The notes under the pieces were generated by a model. It was not told the origin of the DNA. It made no database searches and worked only from the letters and a program-made list of their open reading frames with translations. A stretch of 64,000 nt of DNA from Sphingomonas yabuuchiae (GTDB lineage Bacteria > Pseudomonadota > Alphaproteobacteria > Sphingomonadales > Sphingomonadaceae): assembly GCF_001477495.1 (NCBI RefSeq), contig NZ_LDTF01000036.1, positions 27,572-91,571 on the forward strand, written 5' to 3'. Positions within the stretch are counted from its first letter, which is position 1, and every line of letters begins with the position of its first letter. Shown piece after piece: positions 33,721-41,281 of this stretch. The position numbers and the translations under genes were made by a program.

Positions 33721-34485
33721 ATGGACCCGACCAGTACCGAACTGATCCACATCCTGCCGTTCGTGGCCGTGGGATTTGCCGCGCAGGTGGTCGACGGTGC
33801 GCTGGGCATGGCCTTCGGGGTGATCTCCAACACGCTGCTGATCAGCCTGGGCGTTCCGCCTGCCGCCGCATCGGCGGGCGTGCACAGCGTCGAGACCTTC
33901 ACCACTGCCGTCTCCGGGATCAGCCATGCGGTACATCGCAACGTCAACTGGCGGCTATTCCTGCGACTGATGATCCCCGGCGTGATCGGCGGCGCGCTGG
34001 GCGCCTATGTGCTGTCCAACATTGATGCGGCCGTGGTGAAGCCCTTCATCCTGGCCTATCTGACCGGCATCGGCGTCTATCTGCTGATCCGCGCCTGGCG
34101 ACACAAGGCGGCGACCCGCGAGCCCAAGATCGTCGAGCCCCTGGGTTTCCTCGGCGGCTTTCTGGACGCAGCGGGCGGCGGCGGCTGGGGGCCGGTCGTG
34201 ACGTCGAACCTGCTGGCCCAGGGCGCCGCGCCTCGCACCACCATCGGCACGGTCAATACGGCCGAATTCTTCCTGACGGCGACCATCTCGGCAACGTTCA
34301 TCACGCAGCTTGGCTGGGGCGCTTTTACCATGGCGACGGTCGGGCTGCTGATCGGCGGCATTTGCGCGGCGCCGTTCGGCGCGATGCTGGCGAAGCGGGT
34401 TCCGGCGCGGACCCTGTTGACGCTGGTCGGGGTGATCCTGACGCTCACCAGCCTGTGGGGGCTCTATCAGGCAATCAAGGGATAA
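33721..34485 (+). CDS. TauE/SafE family anion exporter
   Basis: A 254-residue membrane protein with seven to eight hydrophobic helices. The first helix region reads FVAVGFAAQVVDGALGMAFG, the family's N-terminal repeat, and LGFLGGFLDAAGGGGWGPVVT is the second. The family moves sulfite, sulfonates or related anions across the inner membrane. Position opposite cysE supports a sulfur role, which is inferred. ATG 33721 (AGGAG five bases upstream) is favoured over ATG 33718. A palindromic repeat follows the stop. Confidence 0.88.
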   Translation: MDPTSTELIHILPFVAVGFAAQVVDGALGMAFGVISNTLLISLGVPPAAASAGVHSVETFTTAVSGISHAVHRNVNWRLFLRLMIPGVIGGALGAYVLSNIDAAVVKPFILAYLTGIGVYLLIRAWRHKAATREPKIVEPLGFLGGFLDAAGGGGWGPVVTSNLLAQGAAPRTTIGTVNTAEFFLTATISATFITQLGWGAFTMATVGLLIGGICAAPFGAMLAKRVPARTLLTLVGVILTLTSLWGLYQAIKG

Positions 34486-34488
34486 CTC

Positions 34489-34610
34489 CTCCCCGGCACG
34501 GGGAGGTGGCAGGCCACAGGCCTGGCGGACGGGGGCTTCCGCAAGGTACGTCCTTAGCGGGGAGCCCCCTCCACCATGCTGCGCATGGTCCCCCTCCCCG
34601 TGCCGGGGAG
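34489..34610. repeat. Palindromic intergenic repeat of sphingomonad type
   Basis: An 18-base arm (34489-34506, CTCCCCGGCACGGGGAGG) returns as a perfect inverted copy at 34593-34610. Each arm is itself a small hairpin. The interior is GC-rich with further short inversions. It fills the gap between two convergent genes and can fold on either strand, so it probably also ends transcription. A related CCCCTCCCC palindrome is found at 63928. Confidence 0.75.
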
Positions 34611-34618
34611 AACTCCGA

Positions 34619-35140
34619 TTACGCTACCGCCGAGTGGACGGTGGCCACCGCCTGCATCACCGCCGCGATGCGGACGGCGGTCTGGATGACCTCCGCCGAC
34701 GCACCGGCCTTCTTTAGCACCGCCTCATGCGCATCAATGCACATGCCGCAGCCGTTGATCGCCGACACCGCCAGGCTGAACAGCTCGAAATCGATCTTGT
34801 CGATACCCGGTGCGCCGATCACGTTCATGCGCAGCTTGGCGGGCATGTTGCGATATTCCTGGTTCCCGGCCAGATGGGTGAAGCGGTAATAGACGTTGTT
34901 CATCGCCATCACCGCCGCCGCCGCGCGCGCCGCATTGGCGGCTTCGGGCGACAGCTTGGGGGCGCATTCCGCCTCGGCGGCTTCGACCAGCGGCTTGTGG
35001 CCGGTGCCATGCGCGCAGGCGAGCAGCAGGCCGTACTTGCGCTGATCGTTCAGCACCGGCTCGTTGAGCAGCGAGCCGACGTTCAGGCGGATGTCCTTGG
35101 CGAAGTCGGGCAGCTGCCCGGCAAATTCCTTGAGTGACAT
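34619..35140 (-). CDS. ahpD: Alkyl hydroperoxide reductase AhpD
   Basis: A 173-residue carboxymuconolactone-decarboxylase-fold protein. The active motif CGMCIDAHE supplies Cys131, Cys134 and His138, with Glu nearby. It reduces AhpC so that AhpC can keep destroying peroxides. The N-terminus (MSLKEFAGQLPDFAKDIRLN) is typical of AhpD. It lies downstream of ahpC on the same strand, 124 bases away with hairpins between, so its level may be set separately. Confidence 0.95.
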   Translation of the reverse strand: MSLKEFAGQLPDFAKDIRLNVGSLLNEPVLNDQRKYGLLLACAHGTGHKPLVEAAEAECAPKLSPEAANAARAAAAVMAMNNVYYRFTHLAGNQEYRNMPAKLRMNVIGAPGIDKIDFELFSLAVSAINGCGMCIDAHEAVLKKAGASAEVIQTAVRIAAVMQAVATVHSAVA

Positions 35141-35231
35141 GAAGGGGATTGCTCCAGATAAACGACGCCCCAGTCCGGACCGCCGATCCGCGATGGACCA
35201 GCGACCCTCGCCGGGGCGTCGGAAATGTTGG

Positions 35232-35257
35232 GTCCGGGGACGTCAACGCCCCCGGAC
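35232..35257 (-). terminator. Hairpin between ahpC and ahpD
   Basis: GTCCGGGG (35232-35239) pairs perfectly with CCCCGGAC (35250-35257) eight bases beyond the ahpC stop. A second, longer-range pairing of CGACGCCCC with GGGGCGTCG lies further downstream. This is likely to limit read-through into ahpD. Confidence 0.5.
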
Positions 35258-35264
35258 GACGGGA

Positions 35265-35810
35265 TTACTCGGCCGCGAGCTGGAGGACGTCGTCGCCCTT
35301 GTTCCAGTTGCACGGGCACAGCTCGTCGGTCTGCAGCGCGTCGAGGACACGCAGCGTCTCGGCCGGGTTGCGGCCGACGTTCAGGCCGTTGATCGTCACG
35401 TGCTGGATGACATTGTCGGGATCGATGATGAAGGTCGCGCGATACGCGACATGCTCATTCTTGTCGACGATACCCAGCGCGTCAGCCAGGACGCGGCCAT
35501 TGTCCGCGATCCAGGGGAAGTCGGCCGCGGCCAGATCCGGGTCCGACTTGCGCCACGCCAGGTGGACGTGCGCGGTGTCTGTCGACGCGCCGATCAGCAC
35601 GGCGTCGCGGTCCTCGAAGTCGCCCTTCAGCTCGGAATAGCCCACGATCTCGGTCGGGCACACGAAGGTGAAGTCCTTCGGCCAGTAGAACAGGACCTTC
35701 CACTTGCCCTCATAGGAGGTGTCGCTGATCGTCTCGCCGGCGGGCAGCGCGTTGGTGCCCTGCTGGACGGGAACGGTGAATGCGGGGAGCTTGTCTCCAA
35801 CGGTCAACAT
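35265..35810 (-). CDS. ahpC: Peroxiredoxin AhpC
   Basis: A 181-residue peroxiredoxin that reduces hydrogen peroxide and organic peroxides. The peroxidatic Cys51 lies in FTFVCPTE, and a C-terminal CPC (ELCPCNW) provides the resolving Cys. ATG 35810 (MLTVGDKLP) was chosen with AGGAGG nine bases upstream; residues upstream in frame are unrelated. Divergent from oxyR across 154 bp that holds a four-block OxyR-like site, so peroxide induction is expected. Confidence 0.96.
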   Translation of the reverse strand: MLTVGDKLPAFTVPVQQGTNALPAGETISDTSYEGKWKVLFYWPKDFTFVCPTEIVGYSELKGDFEDRDAVLIGASTDTAHVHLAWRKSDPDLAAADFPWIADNGRVLADALGIVDKNEHVAYRATFIIDPDNVIQHVTINGLNVGRNPAETLRVLDALQTDELCPCNWNKGDDVLQLAAE

Positions 35811-35919
35811 GGCAATCTGCCTCCTTCTTTGAAAATTCGGCTCCAGCCATCCTCTCGCCACGTCGGCGGTTGGCCCGCCTGTATTCGTTGCAGCGACGGA
35901 TATGGGGACTGGCGCCTTT

Positions 35920-35956
35920 GATCCAACAAGCTATTTGTCACATCGCAATCGACTGA
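35920..35956. promoter_or_regulatory. OxyR-type site candidate between ahpC and oxyR
   Basis: Four tetranucleotides spaced by exactly seven bases: GATC, CTAT, ATCG, CTGA. Against the consensus ATAG-N7-CTAT-N7-ATAG-N7-CTAT the second block is exact, the third has three of four, and the outer two are weak. It lies just before the oxyR start (35965), where autoregulation is usual. Confidence 0.4.
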
Positions 35957-35964
35957 GACGATCA

Positions 35965-36867
35965 ATGGCCGCGACCTACCTACCGACCTTGAAACAGTTA
36001 CAATATCTCGTGGCCCTGCAGGACCATGGCCATTTCGGCCGGGCGGCGGATGCGTGTTTCGTGACGCAATCCACGCTGTCAGCGGGCCTGCGCGAACTGG
36101 AAACGCTGATCGGTGTGACGCTGGTCGAGCGGACGCGGCGTGTCGTGCGCTTCACGCCGCTGGGCGAGCGGATCGCCGACAAGGCCCGCCGCGTCCTGCG
36201 CGAGGCGGACGAGCTGGGCGACATGGCCCGCGCCGCCGGACGGCCATTGTCGGGCGAGATGCGCATGTCGGTGATCCCGACCATCGCCCCTTTCATGCTG
36301 CCGCGCATCCTGCCCCGTCTGCGGCGCGACTTTCCCGACCTGAAGCTGTTCCTGCGCGAGGAGCCCAGCGGCCCGGCGTGCGAGCGTCTGCACAACGGAC
36401 GAACCGATTGCGTGCTGCTCGCCCTCCCCTATGCCTGTGGCGAGGTGACGGCCGAGCCCTTGTTCGACGACCGGCTGTTCGTCGCCTTCCCGACCGACGA
36501 GGATGTGACGCCGCCCGCCGCCTTTCCGGCCTCTGCGATCGACGAGGCGCGGCTGCTGCTGCTGGAGGACGGGCATTGCCTGAAGGACCATGCGCTGGCC
36601 GCCTGCAACCGGCCCGAACTGCGCGCCGAGGCGACGATGCTGGGCACGTCGCTCCACACCATCGTCCAGATGGTCGACAATGGCCTGGGCATGACGATGC
36701 TGCCGGAAATGGCGCTGCGCTCAGGGATTCTGGATAATACCCAGATCACCGCGCGTCCGCTCGACGCCGAGAATGCCGTGCGCAAGATCGCGCTGGTCTG
36801 GCGTCGGGCCAGTCCGCGCGAGAAGGACTTTCGTTTGCTGGCACAGGTGCTCGCGGAAGCAGCGTGA
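35965..36867 (+). CDS. oxyR: Peroxide-sensing LysR regulator OxyR
   Basis: A 300-residue LysR-type regulator. The N-terminal HTH is LKQLQYLVALQDHGHFGRAADACFVTQSTLSAGLRELE split over residues about 9-46. Cys205 and Cys214 in GHCLKDHALAAC, spaced nine residues apart, match the disulfide-forming sensor pair of OxyR. It activates peroxide-defence genes, probably the divergent ahpC. ATG 35965 (MAATYLPTLKQLQ) is the natural start; an upstream in-frame ATG at 35902 is inside the promoter. Confidence 0.95.
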   Translation: MAATYLPTLKQLQYLVALQDHGHFGRAADACFVTQSTLSAGLRELETLIGVTLVERTRRVVRFTPLGERIADKARRVLREADELGDMARAAGRPLSGEMRMSVIPTIAPFMLPRILPRLRRDFPDLKLFLREEPSGPACERLHNGRTDCVLLALPYACGEVTAEPLFDDRLFVAFPTDEDVTPPAAFPASAIDEARLLLLEDGHCLKDHALAACNRPELRAEATMLGTSLHTIVQMVDNGLGMTMLPEMALRSGILDNTQITARPLDAENAVRKIALVWRRASPREKDFRLLAQVLAEAA

Positions 36868-36933
36868 CGTGCAACCAGGACCGCGCCTTGCGCGTCCCTT
36901 TCGATATCATCCCATCTACAGGAGATTTCGCCC

Positions 36934-37554
36934 ATGACCCATAATGCACGGCGGCTGGTGGCCGTTTTGCCGCTCATCGCCATGATCGGACTGGGCGGCT
37001 GCGGACGCGGGCGGGATCAGCGGGAAGCCCCTGCGGCTCCGTCCAGCGCTCCGGTCGTAGCAACCCCGGCGGCGCCACAGCCGGACCAGCCGATGGTACC
37101 GACCCGCACTATCCTCGACAATGCGACGGCCACGCCTTCGCTTTCTTCGCTGGTCGCCGCGATCCGTGCCTCGGGGCTGGCGACGACGCTCGCAGGCCCC
37201 GGCCCCTATACGCTGTTCGCGCCGTCGAACGAAGCCTTCGCGCGACTGGCGCCCGGCGTGCAGGAGCAGCTGTTGCAGCCTGCGAACCGGGATTCGCTGG
37301 TCAAGCTGATCCGCTTCCATATGGTGCCCGGCGTCGTCGGCATCGCCGACCTGCAACAACAGATCGCCGCCGGTGGCGGGACCGCCAAGCTGCTGACCGT
37401 CCAGGGCGAATGGCTGACCGTCAGCATGACCCAGTCGGTCATCACGCTGACCGACAGCGGCGGCAACAAGAGCTATATCGAGGCGGGTGACATGACCCAG
37501 GCCAACGGGGTCATCCACATCGTCAACGGCGTTTTGGTGCCAAAACTGGATTAA
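36934..37554 (+). CDS. Fasciclin-domain lipoprotein
   Basis: A 206-residue protein. The leader MTHNARRLVAVLPLIAMIGLGGC is a lipoprotein signal (lipobox LGGC). A Pro/Ala-rich linker (about 27-55) precedes one FAS1 domain with the H1 box YTLFAPSNEAFARL and H2 box VIHIVNGVLVPK. FAS1 domains mediate adhesion or protein contacts, and bacterial roles are mostly unclear. A second fasciclin gene follows 114 bases later, suggesting duplication. Purine-rich ribosome-binding site AGGAGA upstream. Confidence 0.9.
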   Translation: MTHNARRLVAVLPLIAMIGLGGCGRGRDQREAPAAPSSAPVVATPAAPQPDQPMVPTRTILDNATATPSLSSLVAAIRASGLATTLAGPGPYTLFAPSNEAFARLAPGVQEQLLQPANRDSLVKLIRFHMVPGVVGIADLQQQIAAGGGTAKLLTVQGEWLTVSMTQSVITLTDSGGNKSYIEAGDMTQANGVIHIVNGVLVPKLD

Positions 37555-37668
37555 GTGCGTTACTCCCATCAGGTCGGCCGTTTCGCTTGAGGAACGGCTG
37601 CCCTGCCCTTCACCATGCGGCGCGATGCGACCCCGCTCCGTCGCCAGAAGAACGGGAGTATGCTTTTC

Positions 37669-38298
37669 ATGTTCAAGACTTTTGCCATTCTCGTGTCCGC
37701 CACCGCCCTGACCGGCGCGGGTGCTGCCATGGCGCAGACAGTGCCGCAGACGACCCCGATGCAGCCCGCTCCTGCCCAGACGGCCCCCGCCGCCCCGGGG
37801 CAGGCTGCCCCTTCGGCACCGGCGACTGCGATGCCCGCCGCGACCGGCACCATCGTTCAGGTGCTGGCCGCGACGCCGGATCGCAGCACGCTGGCGCGTC
37901 TGGTCACGACGGCGGGCCTGACCACCGATCTGTCCGGCCCCGGCCCCTTCACCGTCTTCGCGCCGAGCAATGAGGCCTTCAGCCGTATGCCCCCGGGCGC
38001 GCTCGATACGCTCAGCAAACCGGAGAACAAGGCCACGCTGGCGACGATCCTGAAATATCACGTCGTCCCGGGCAAGGTGACCGCCGACCAGTTGAAGGCG
38101 CAGATCACGGCCGGCAATGGCACCGCGACGCTGACGACGCTCGCCGGTCAGCCGCTGACCGCGCAGCTTGGCCCCAACGGCAATGTCATGCTGACCGACG
38201 TGAACGGCCAGAAGGCTTATGTCGACAAGGCCGACGTCCAGGCGACCAACGGCATCGTGCACCTGACCAACGGCATCAACGTGCCGAAGATCGGCTAA
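37669..38298 (+). CDS. Secreted fasciclin-domain protein
   Basis: A 209-residue protein. ATG 37669 (MFKTFAILVSATAL) gives a Sec signal cut near AMAQ, and GGGAG lies ten bases upstream; ATG 37660 is an alternative. A Pro/Ala/Gln linker precedes a single FAS1 domain with FTVFAPSNEAFSRM and IVHLTNGINVPK. No lipobox is present, so unlike its neighbour it is probably free in the periplasm. A strong terminator ends the transcript (38323-38349). Confidence 0.9.
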   Translation: MFKTFAILVSATALTGAGAAMAQTVPQTTPMQPAPAQTAPAAPGQAAPSAPATAMPAATGTIVQVLAATPDRSTLARLVTTAGLTTDLSGPGPFTVFAPSNEAFSRMPPGALDTLSKPENKATLATILKYHVVPGKVTADQLKAQITAGNGTATLTTLAGQPLTAQLGPNGNVMLTDVNGQKAYVDKADVQATNGIVHLTNGINVPKIG

Positions 38299-38322
38299 AC
38301 CGCCCGCTAGCCGAGACGGAAA

Positions 38323-38349
38323 AGGCGAGGCTTCGGCCTCGCCTTTTTT
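38323..38349 (+). terminator. Strong rho-independent terminator, bidirectional
   Basis: AGGCGAGGC (38323-38331), TTCG loop, GCCTCGCCT (38336-38344), then T residues to 38349. The A-run before the stem allows use in the other direction, and it overlaps the stop of the convergent moaE. Confidence 0.95.
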
Positions 38350-38788
38350 ATGAGGTCCAGCGCTCGGCGGCCGCCGTGTCGCTGTCACGCGCCTCGACCC
38401 AGCGGGCATCTTGTCCGCGCGTCTCACGCTTCCAGAAAGGCGCGTCGGTCTTCAACCGGTCGATCAGATAGGCACAGGCGTCGAGCGCGTCGCGGCGATG
38501 CGGGGCCGCCGCCAGGACCAGTACGATCCGCTCGCCCGGCCGCATCGGGCCGACGCGGTGGACGATCGTCGCGGCCTGAAGCGACCAGCGCTCCGCCGCC
38601 TCACGAGCGATCCGATCCAGGGCCGCCTCGGTCGCGCCGGGATAATGTTCGAGTTCGAGACAATCGACCCCATCATCGGCGCGAACCAGCCCGCAAAAGC
38701 TCGCCACGGCACCGACATTCTGCCCCTCGATCCGCGCCATCTCTTCGGCAAGATCGATCGGGGCGACCGATACCAGAATCCGGATCAT
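38348..38788 (-). CDS. moaE: Molybdopterin synthase catalytic subunit
   Basis: A 146-residue MoaE. With MoaD it adds two sulfurs to precursor Z to form molybdopterin. GAVASFCGLVR near residue 30, ELEHYPGATE, and the C-terminal active stretch FWKRETR are visible. ATG 38788 overlaps the moaD stop (ATGA). The frame continues upstream to 38935, but that is shadow of moaD. It shares an operon with moaD and pgsA. Confidence 0.95.
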   Translation of the reverse strand: MIRILVSVAPIDLAEEMARIEGQNVGAVASFCGLVRADDGVDCLELEHYPGATEAALDRIAREAAERWSLQAATIVHRVGPMRPGERIVLVLAAAPHRRDALDACAYLIDRLKTDAPFWKRETRGQDARWVEARDSDTAAAERWTS

Positions 38789-39042
38789 CCGCCCGTCACC
38801 GGCGGAAAGATCGCGACCTCGCGGGCATTGCCGATGACCGCATCGAGGCCGACGAAATTCTGGTCGACCGCCGCGCGCAGCCGCTCTGGTTCGGCCATCG
38901 CCTCGGCATAGCCGCCACCACGCGTCGCCAGCCATGCGACCAGATCGACGACCGTCACGACCTTCTCGGGCAGCGTCACCGTCTCTTCGGCCTGTCCGAT
39001 CCGCTCCCGGACCCAGGCGAAATACAGGATCGTCAGCGTCAT
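38785..39042 (-). CDS. moaD: Molybdopterin synthase sulfur carrier subunit
   Basis: An 85-residue ubiquitin-fold protein ending in Gly-Gly (PPVTGG), which becomes the thiocarboxylate that donates sulfur. It overlaps moaE by four bases, and its ATG overlaps the pgsA stop, so three genes are coupled. Length fits MoaD. Confidence 0.94.
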   Translation of the reverse strand: MTLTILYFAWVRERIGQAEETVTLPEKVVTVVDLVAWLATRGGGYAEAMAEPERLRAAVDQNFVGLDAVIGNAREVAIFPPVTGG

Positions 39043-39596
39043 CAGCTATCCATATGCTTAAGGCCGACGCGCAGATAGTCCCAGCCCGTGACGAGCGTCA
39101 GCACCGCCGCGGCCCAGAGCGCCGCCAGCGCCGCCACATGCATCCACGGCCAACCGGGCAGCGCACCGCCCAGGATCAAACCGCCGAGCGCGATCAGTTG
39201 CAACGTGGTCTTCCACTTGGCCAGTCGCGAGACGGGCACCGACACCTGCAACTGCGCCAGGAACTCGCGCAGCCCCGACACCGCGATCTCGCGAAGCAGG
39301 ATGACGAGGCCGGCGACGGCGCTCAGGCCGCTCAACACCTGTACCGCGACCAAGACCAGGATGACCGAGGCGACCATGATCTTGTCGGCGATCGGATCGA
39401 GAAAGACGCCCAGCTTCGACACCGCCCCCTGCGCGCGAGCCAGATAACCGTCGAAATAGTCGGTGATGCCCATCAGGCAGTACAGCGCAAAGGCGATGCC
39501 GTAGCCCAATGCCCAGTCGGGCTGCCACAACAGCCCCGCGAGCAGCGGCACGGCCAGGATTCGCGAGAGCGTCAACAGGTTGGGCAGCGTCAGCAT
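39042..39596 (-). CDS. pgsA: Phosphatidylglycerophosphate synthase
   Basis: A 184-residue integral membrane enzyme joining glycerol-3-phosphate to CDP-diacylglycerol, the committed step to phosphatidylglycerol. The CDP-alcohol motif is DYFDGYLARAQGAVSKLGVF followed by LDPIADK. Four to five hydrophobic helices are seen. ATG 39596 (MLTLPNLLTLSRI) was chosen, with GAAGG upstream; ATG 39629 would add a hydrophilic extension. The link with moaDE is a gene-order habit of the group. Confidence 0.94.
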   Translation of the reverse strand: MLTLPNLLTLSRILAVPLLAGLLWQPDWALGYGIAFALYCLMGITDYFDGYLARAQGAVSKLGVFLDPIADKIMVASVILVLVAVQVLSGLSAVAGLVILLREIAVSGLREFLAQLQVSVPVSRLAKWKTTLQLIALGGLILGGALPGWPWMHVAALAALWAAAVLTLVTGWDYLRVGLKHMDS

Positions 39597-39710
39597 GCCG
39601 CCTTCTAACCGCTCGGTCGCCCATGACAAACCGCTTTAAGCGGTTGGCGACACGGGTACGCATAGCTATGTTGGTGTCATCCTGTTGCCACGATCGGGCC
39701 ATTTTTCGTT

Positions 39711-41021
39711 ATGCTCAATGCCCTCGGGCTTCTCAAACAGCGTCGCTTCCTGCCGCTGTTTGCCACCCAGTTTCTCGGCGCGTTCAACGACAACCTGTTC
39801 AAGACGTCGATGGTGCTGTTCGCCACCTATGCGATCTTCACCGATCCCCATTCCGAATTCTACTTCAACTGCGCCGCGACCGGCGCCGCCATCCTGCCCT
39901 TCGTCTTCCTGTCCGCTCTGTCCGGGCAATTGGCCGACAGCCATGACAAGGCCAAGATCATCCGCATCGTGAAGACGGTCGAGATCGGCATCATGCTGGT
40001 CGGCGCGGGCGGCCTGCTGATCGCCAAGGCGGGATACACCACGGCCGGACTGGCACTGATGCTGGGCACGGTCCTGGCGCTGGGCGTGCACTCGACCTTT
40101 TTCGGGCCGATCAAATACGCCATCCTGCCCCAGCATCTGGAAGCCGAGGACATTCTGGGCGGCACCGGTCTGGTCGAGGCGGGGACCTATCTGGCGATCC
40201 TGCTCGGCACGGTCGCGGCGGGCTGGATCCCGATCGAGGCGGCCGCCATCGGCGTGCTGGTTGTCGCAGTCATCGGCTGGTTCCTGGGCCGCCAGGTGCC
40301 GCCGGCTCCGCGCGAAGGACCACCGCTGAAGCTCAACTACAACCCCTTTACCGCCTCTTGGCGCCTGATCTCGGCGACGCTGCATATCCGCCGCCTGTTT
40401 CTGGCGATAATCGCCATCAGCTTCTTCTGGACGATCGGCGCGGTCCTCATCATCATCTTCCCCCCGCTGGTAAAGAATGTCCTGACGGCGGACAAGGAAG
40501 TCGCCAGCCTTGCCATCGCCATCTTCTCGATCGGGGTCGCCATCGGATCGGTGGTCATCAACACGATGCTGAAGGGCGAGATTTCGGCGCGCTACTCGCC
40601 GATGTCGGTTATCGCCATGGGCGCGTTCGTCGTGCTGTTCTCGTTCCTGTGCCGCAACTGGACCCCGGCGGTCGGCGGCGGCCTGTATAGCTGGCAGGCG
40701 TTCCTGGCCGAGCCGCGAGCCATCGGCATCCTTGCCACGTTGCTGGCGATCGCCACGACCGGAGGAATGTTCGTCGTGCCGCTCTATGCCTTTCTGACCA
40801 CCACGGTCGAAAAGGATCAGACCGCGCGGACGGTGGCGGCGAACAACATCGTCAACTGCTTTGCCATGACGATCGGCTCGGTCCTGGCCTTTGCGATCAG
40901 CGCGGCGGGCGTCTCATCGGCCGACATGCTGTTCGTGGTCGCGGGCATGTGCCTCGTGTCTGCGTGGCTCGCCCTGCTGCTGCACCGCGCCTGTGACGAT
41001 GTTTCGGCCGAACCGGCTTAA
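39711..41021 (+). CDS. MFS transporter, LplT-like
   Basis: A 436-residue major facilitator with about twelve helices. The N-terminus (FLPLFATQFLGAFNDNLFKT) is a hallmark of the LplT lysophospholipid flippase subgroup, as is the TFFGPIKYAILPQHL segment. In relatives, LplT brings lysophospholipids back to the inner face for re-acylation. Here no acyltransferase domain is fused, so the partner would be elsewhere. It diverges from pgsA. Confidence 0.85.
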   Translation: MLNALGLLKQRRFLPLFATQFLGAFNDNLFKTSMVLFATYAIFTDPHSEFYFNCAATGAAILPFVFLSALSGQLADSHDKAKIIRIVKTVEIGIMLVGAGGLLIAKAGYTTAGLALMLGTVLALGVHSTFFGPIKYAILPQHLEAEDILGGTGLVEAGTYLAILLGTVAAGWIPIEAAAIGVLVVAVIGWFLGRQVPPAPREGPPLKLNYNPFTASWRLISATLHIRRLFLAIIAISFFWTIGAVLIIIFPPLVKNVLTADKEVASLAIAIFSIGVAIGSVVINTMLKGEISARYSPMSVIAMGAFVVLFSFLCRNWTPAVGGGLYSWQAFLAEPRAIGILATLLAIATTGGMFVVPLYAFLTTTVEKDQTARTVAANNIVNCFAMTIGSVLAFAISAAGVSSADMLFVVAGMCLVSAWLALLLHRACDDVSAEPA

Positions 41022-41185
41022 AACAGGAAGGTGTAGATGCTGATGAAGAAGGCCGTGAAGCTGAGGACGAACAGCCGAATATCCTGATCGTCGTCCTGCC
41101 GCCGCCGCGCTTTGACGGGGGGCGGCAGCGTGCGCCGGAAGGGGTGGCGGGCGGCTTCGTTGGTCAGGACTAGGCGGCGTCTCAT
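41018..41185 (-). CDS. Small membrane protein (55 aa)
   Basis: A 55-codon frame from ATG 41185 to TAA 41018, whose stop overlaps that of the convergent LplT-like gene. The N-terminus is strongly basic (MRRRLVLTNEAARHPFRRT) and is followed by an acidic patch (QDDDQD). It ends in one hydrophobic helix (IRLFVLSFTAFFISIYTFLF), giving the look of a single-span inner-membrane protein with the N-terminus inside. No family name was recognised. Confidence 0.6.
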   Translation of the reverse strand: MRRRLVLTNEAARHPFRRTLPPPVKARRRQDDDQDIRLFVLSFTAFFISIYTFLF

Positions 41186-41243
41186 AGCCCCCAGTTAACG
41201 TCTCGTTTACCGTTTCGGCAGCGGCCCGATATCGGACCGTCTG

Positions 41244-41274
41244 TCCCCGCTGCCCCGTATCGAGACAGCGGGGA
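41244..41274 (-). terminator. Hairpin downstream of actP
   Basis: TCCCCGCTG (41244-41252) pairs perfectly with CAGCGGGGA (41266-41274), eight bases past the actP stop. No strong T-run follows, but the 9-bp GC stem is convincing as the end of the transcript. Confidence 0.55.
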
Positions 41275-41281
41275 TCGAGGC

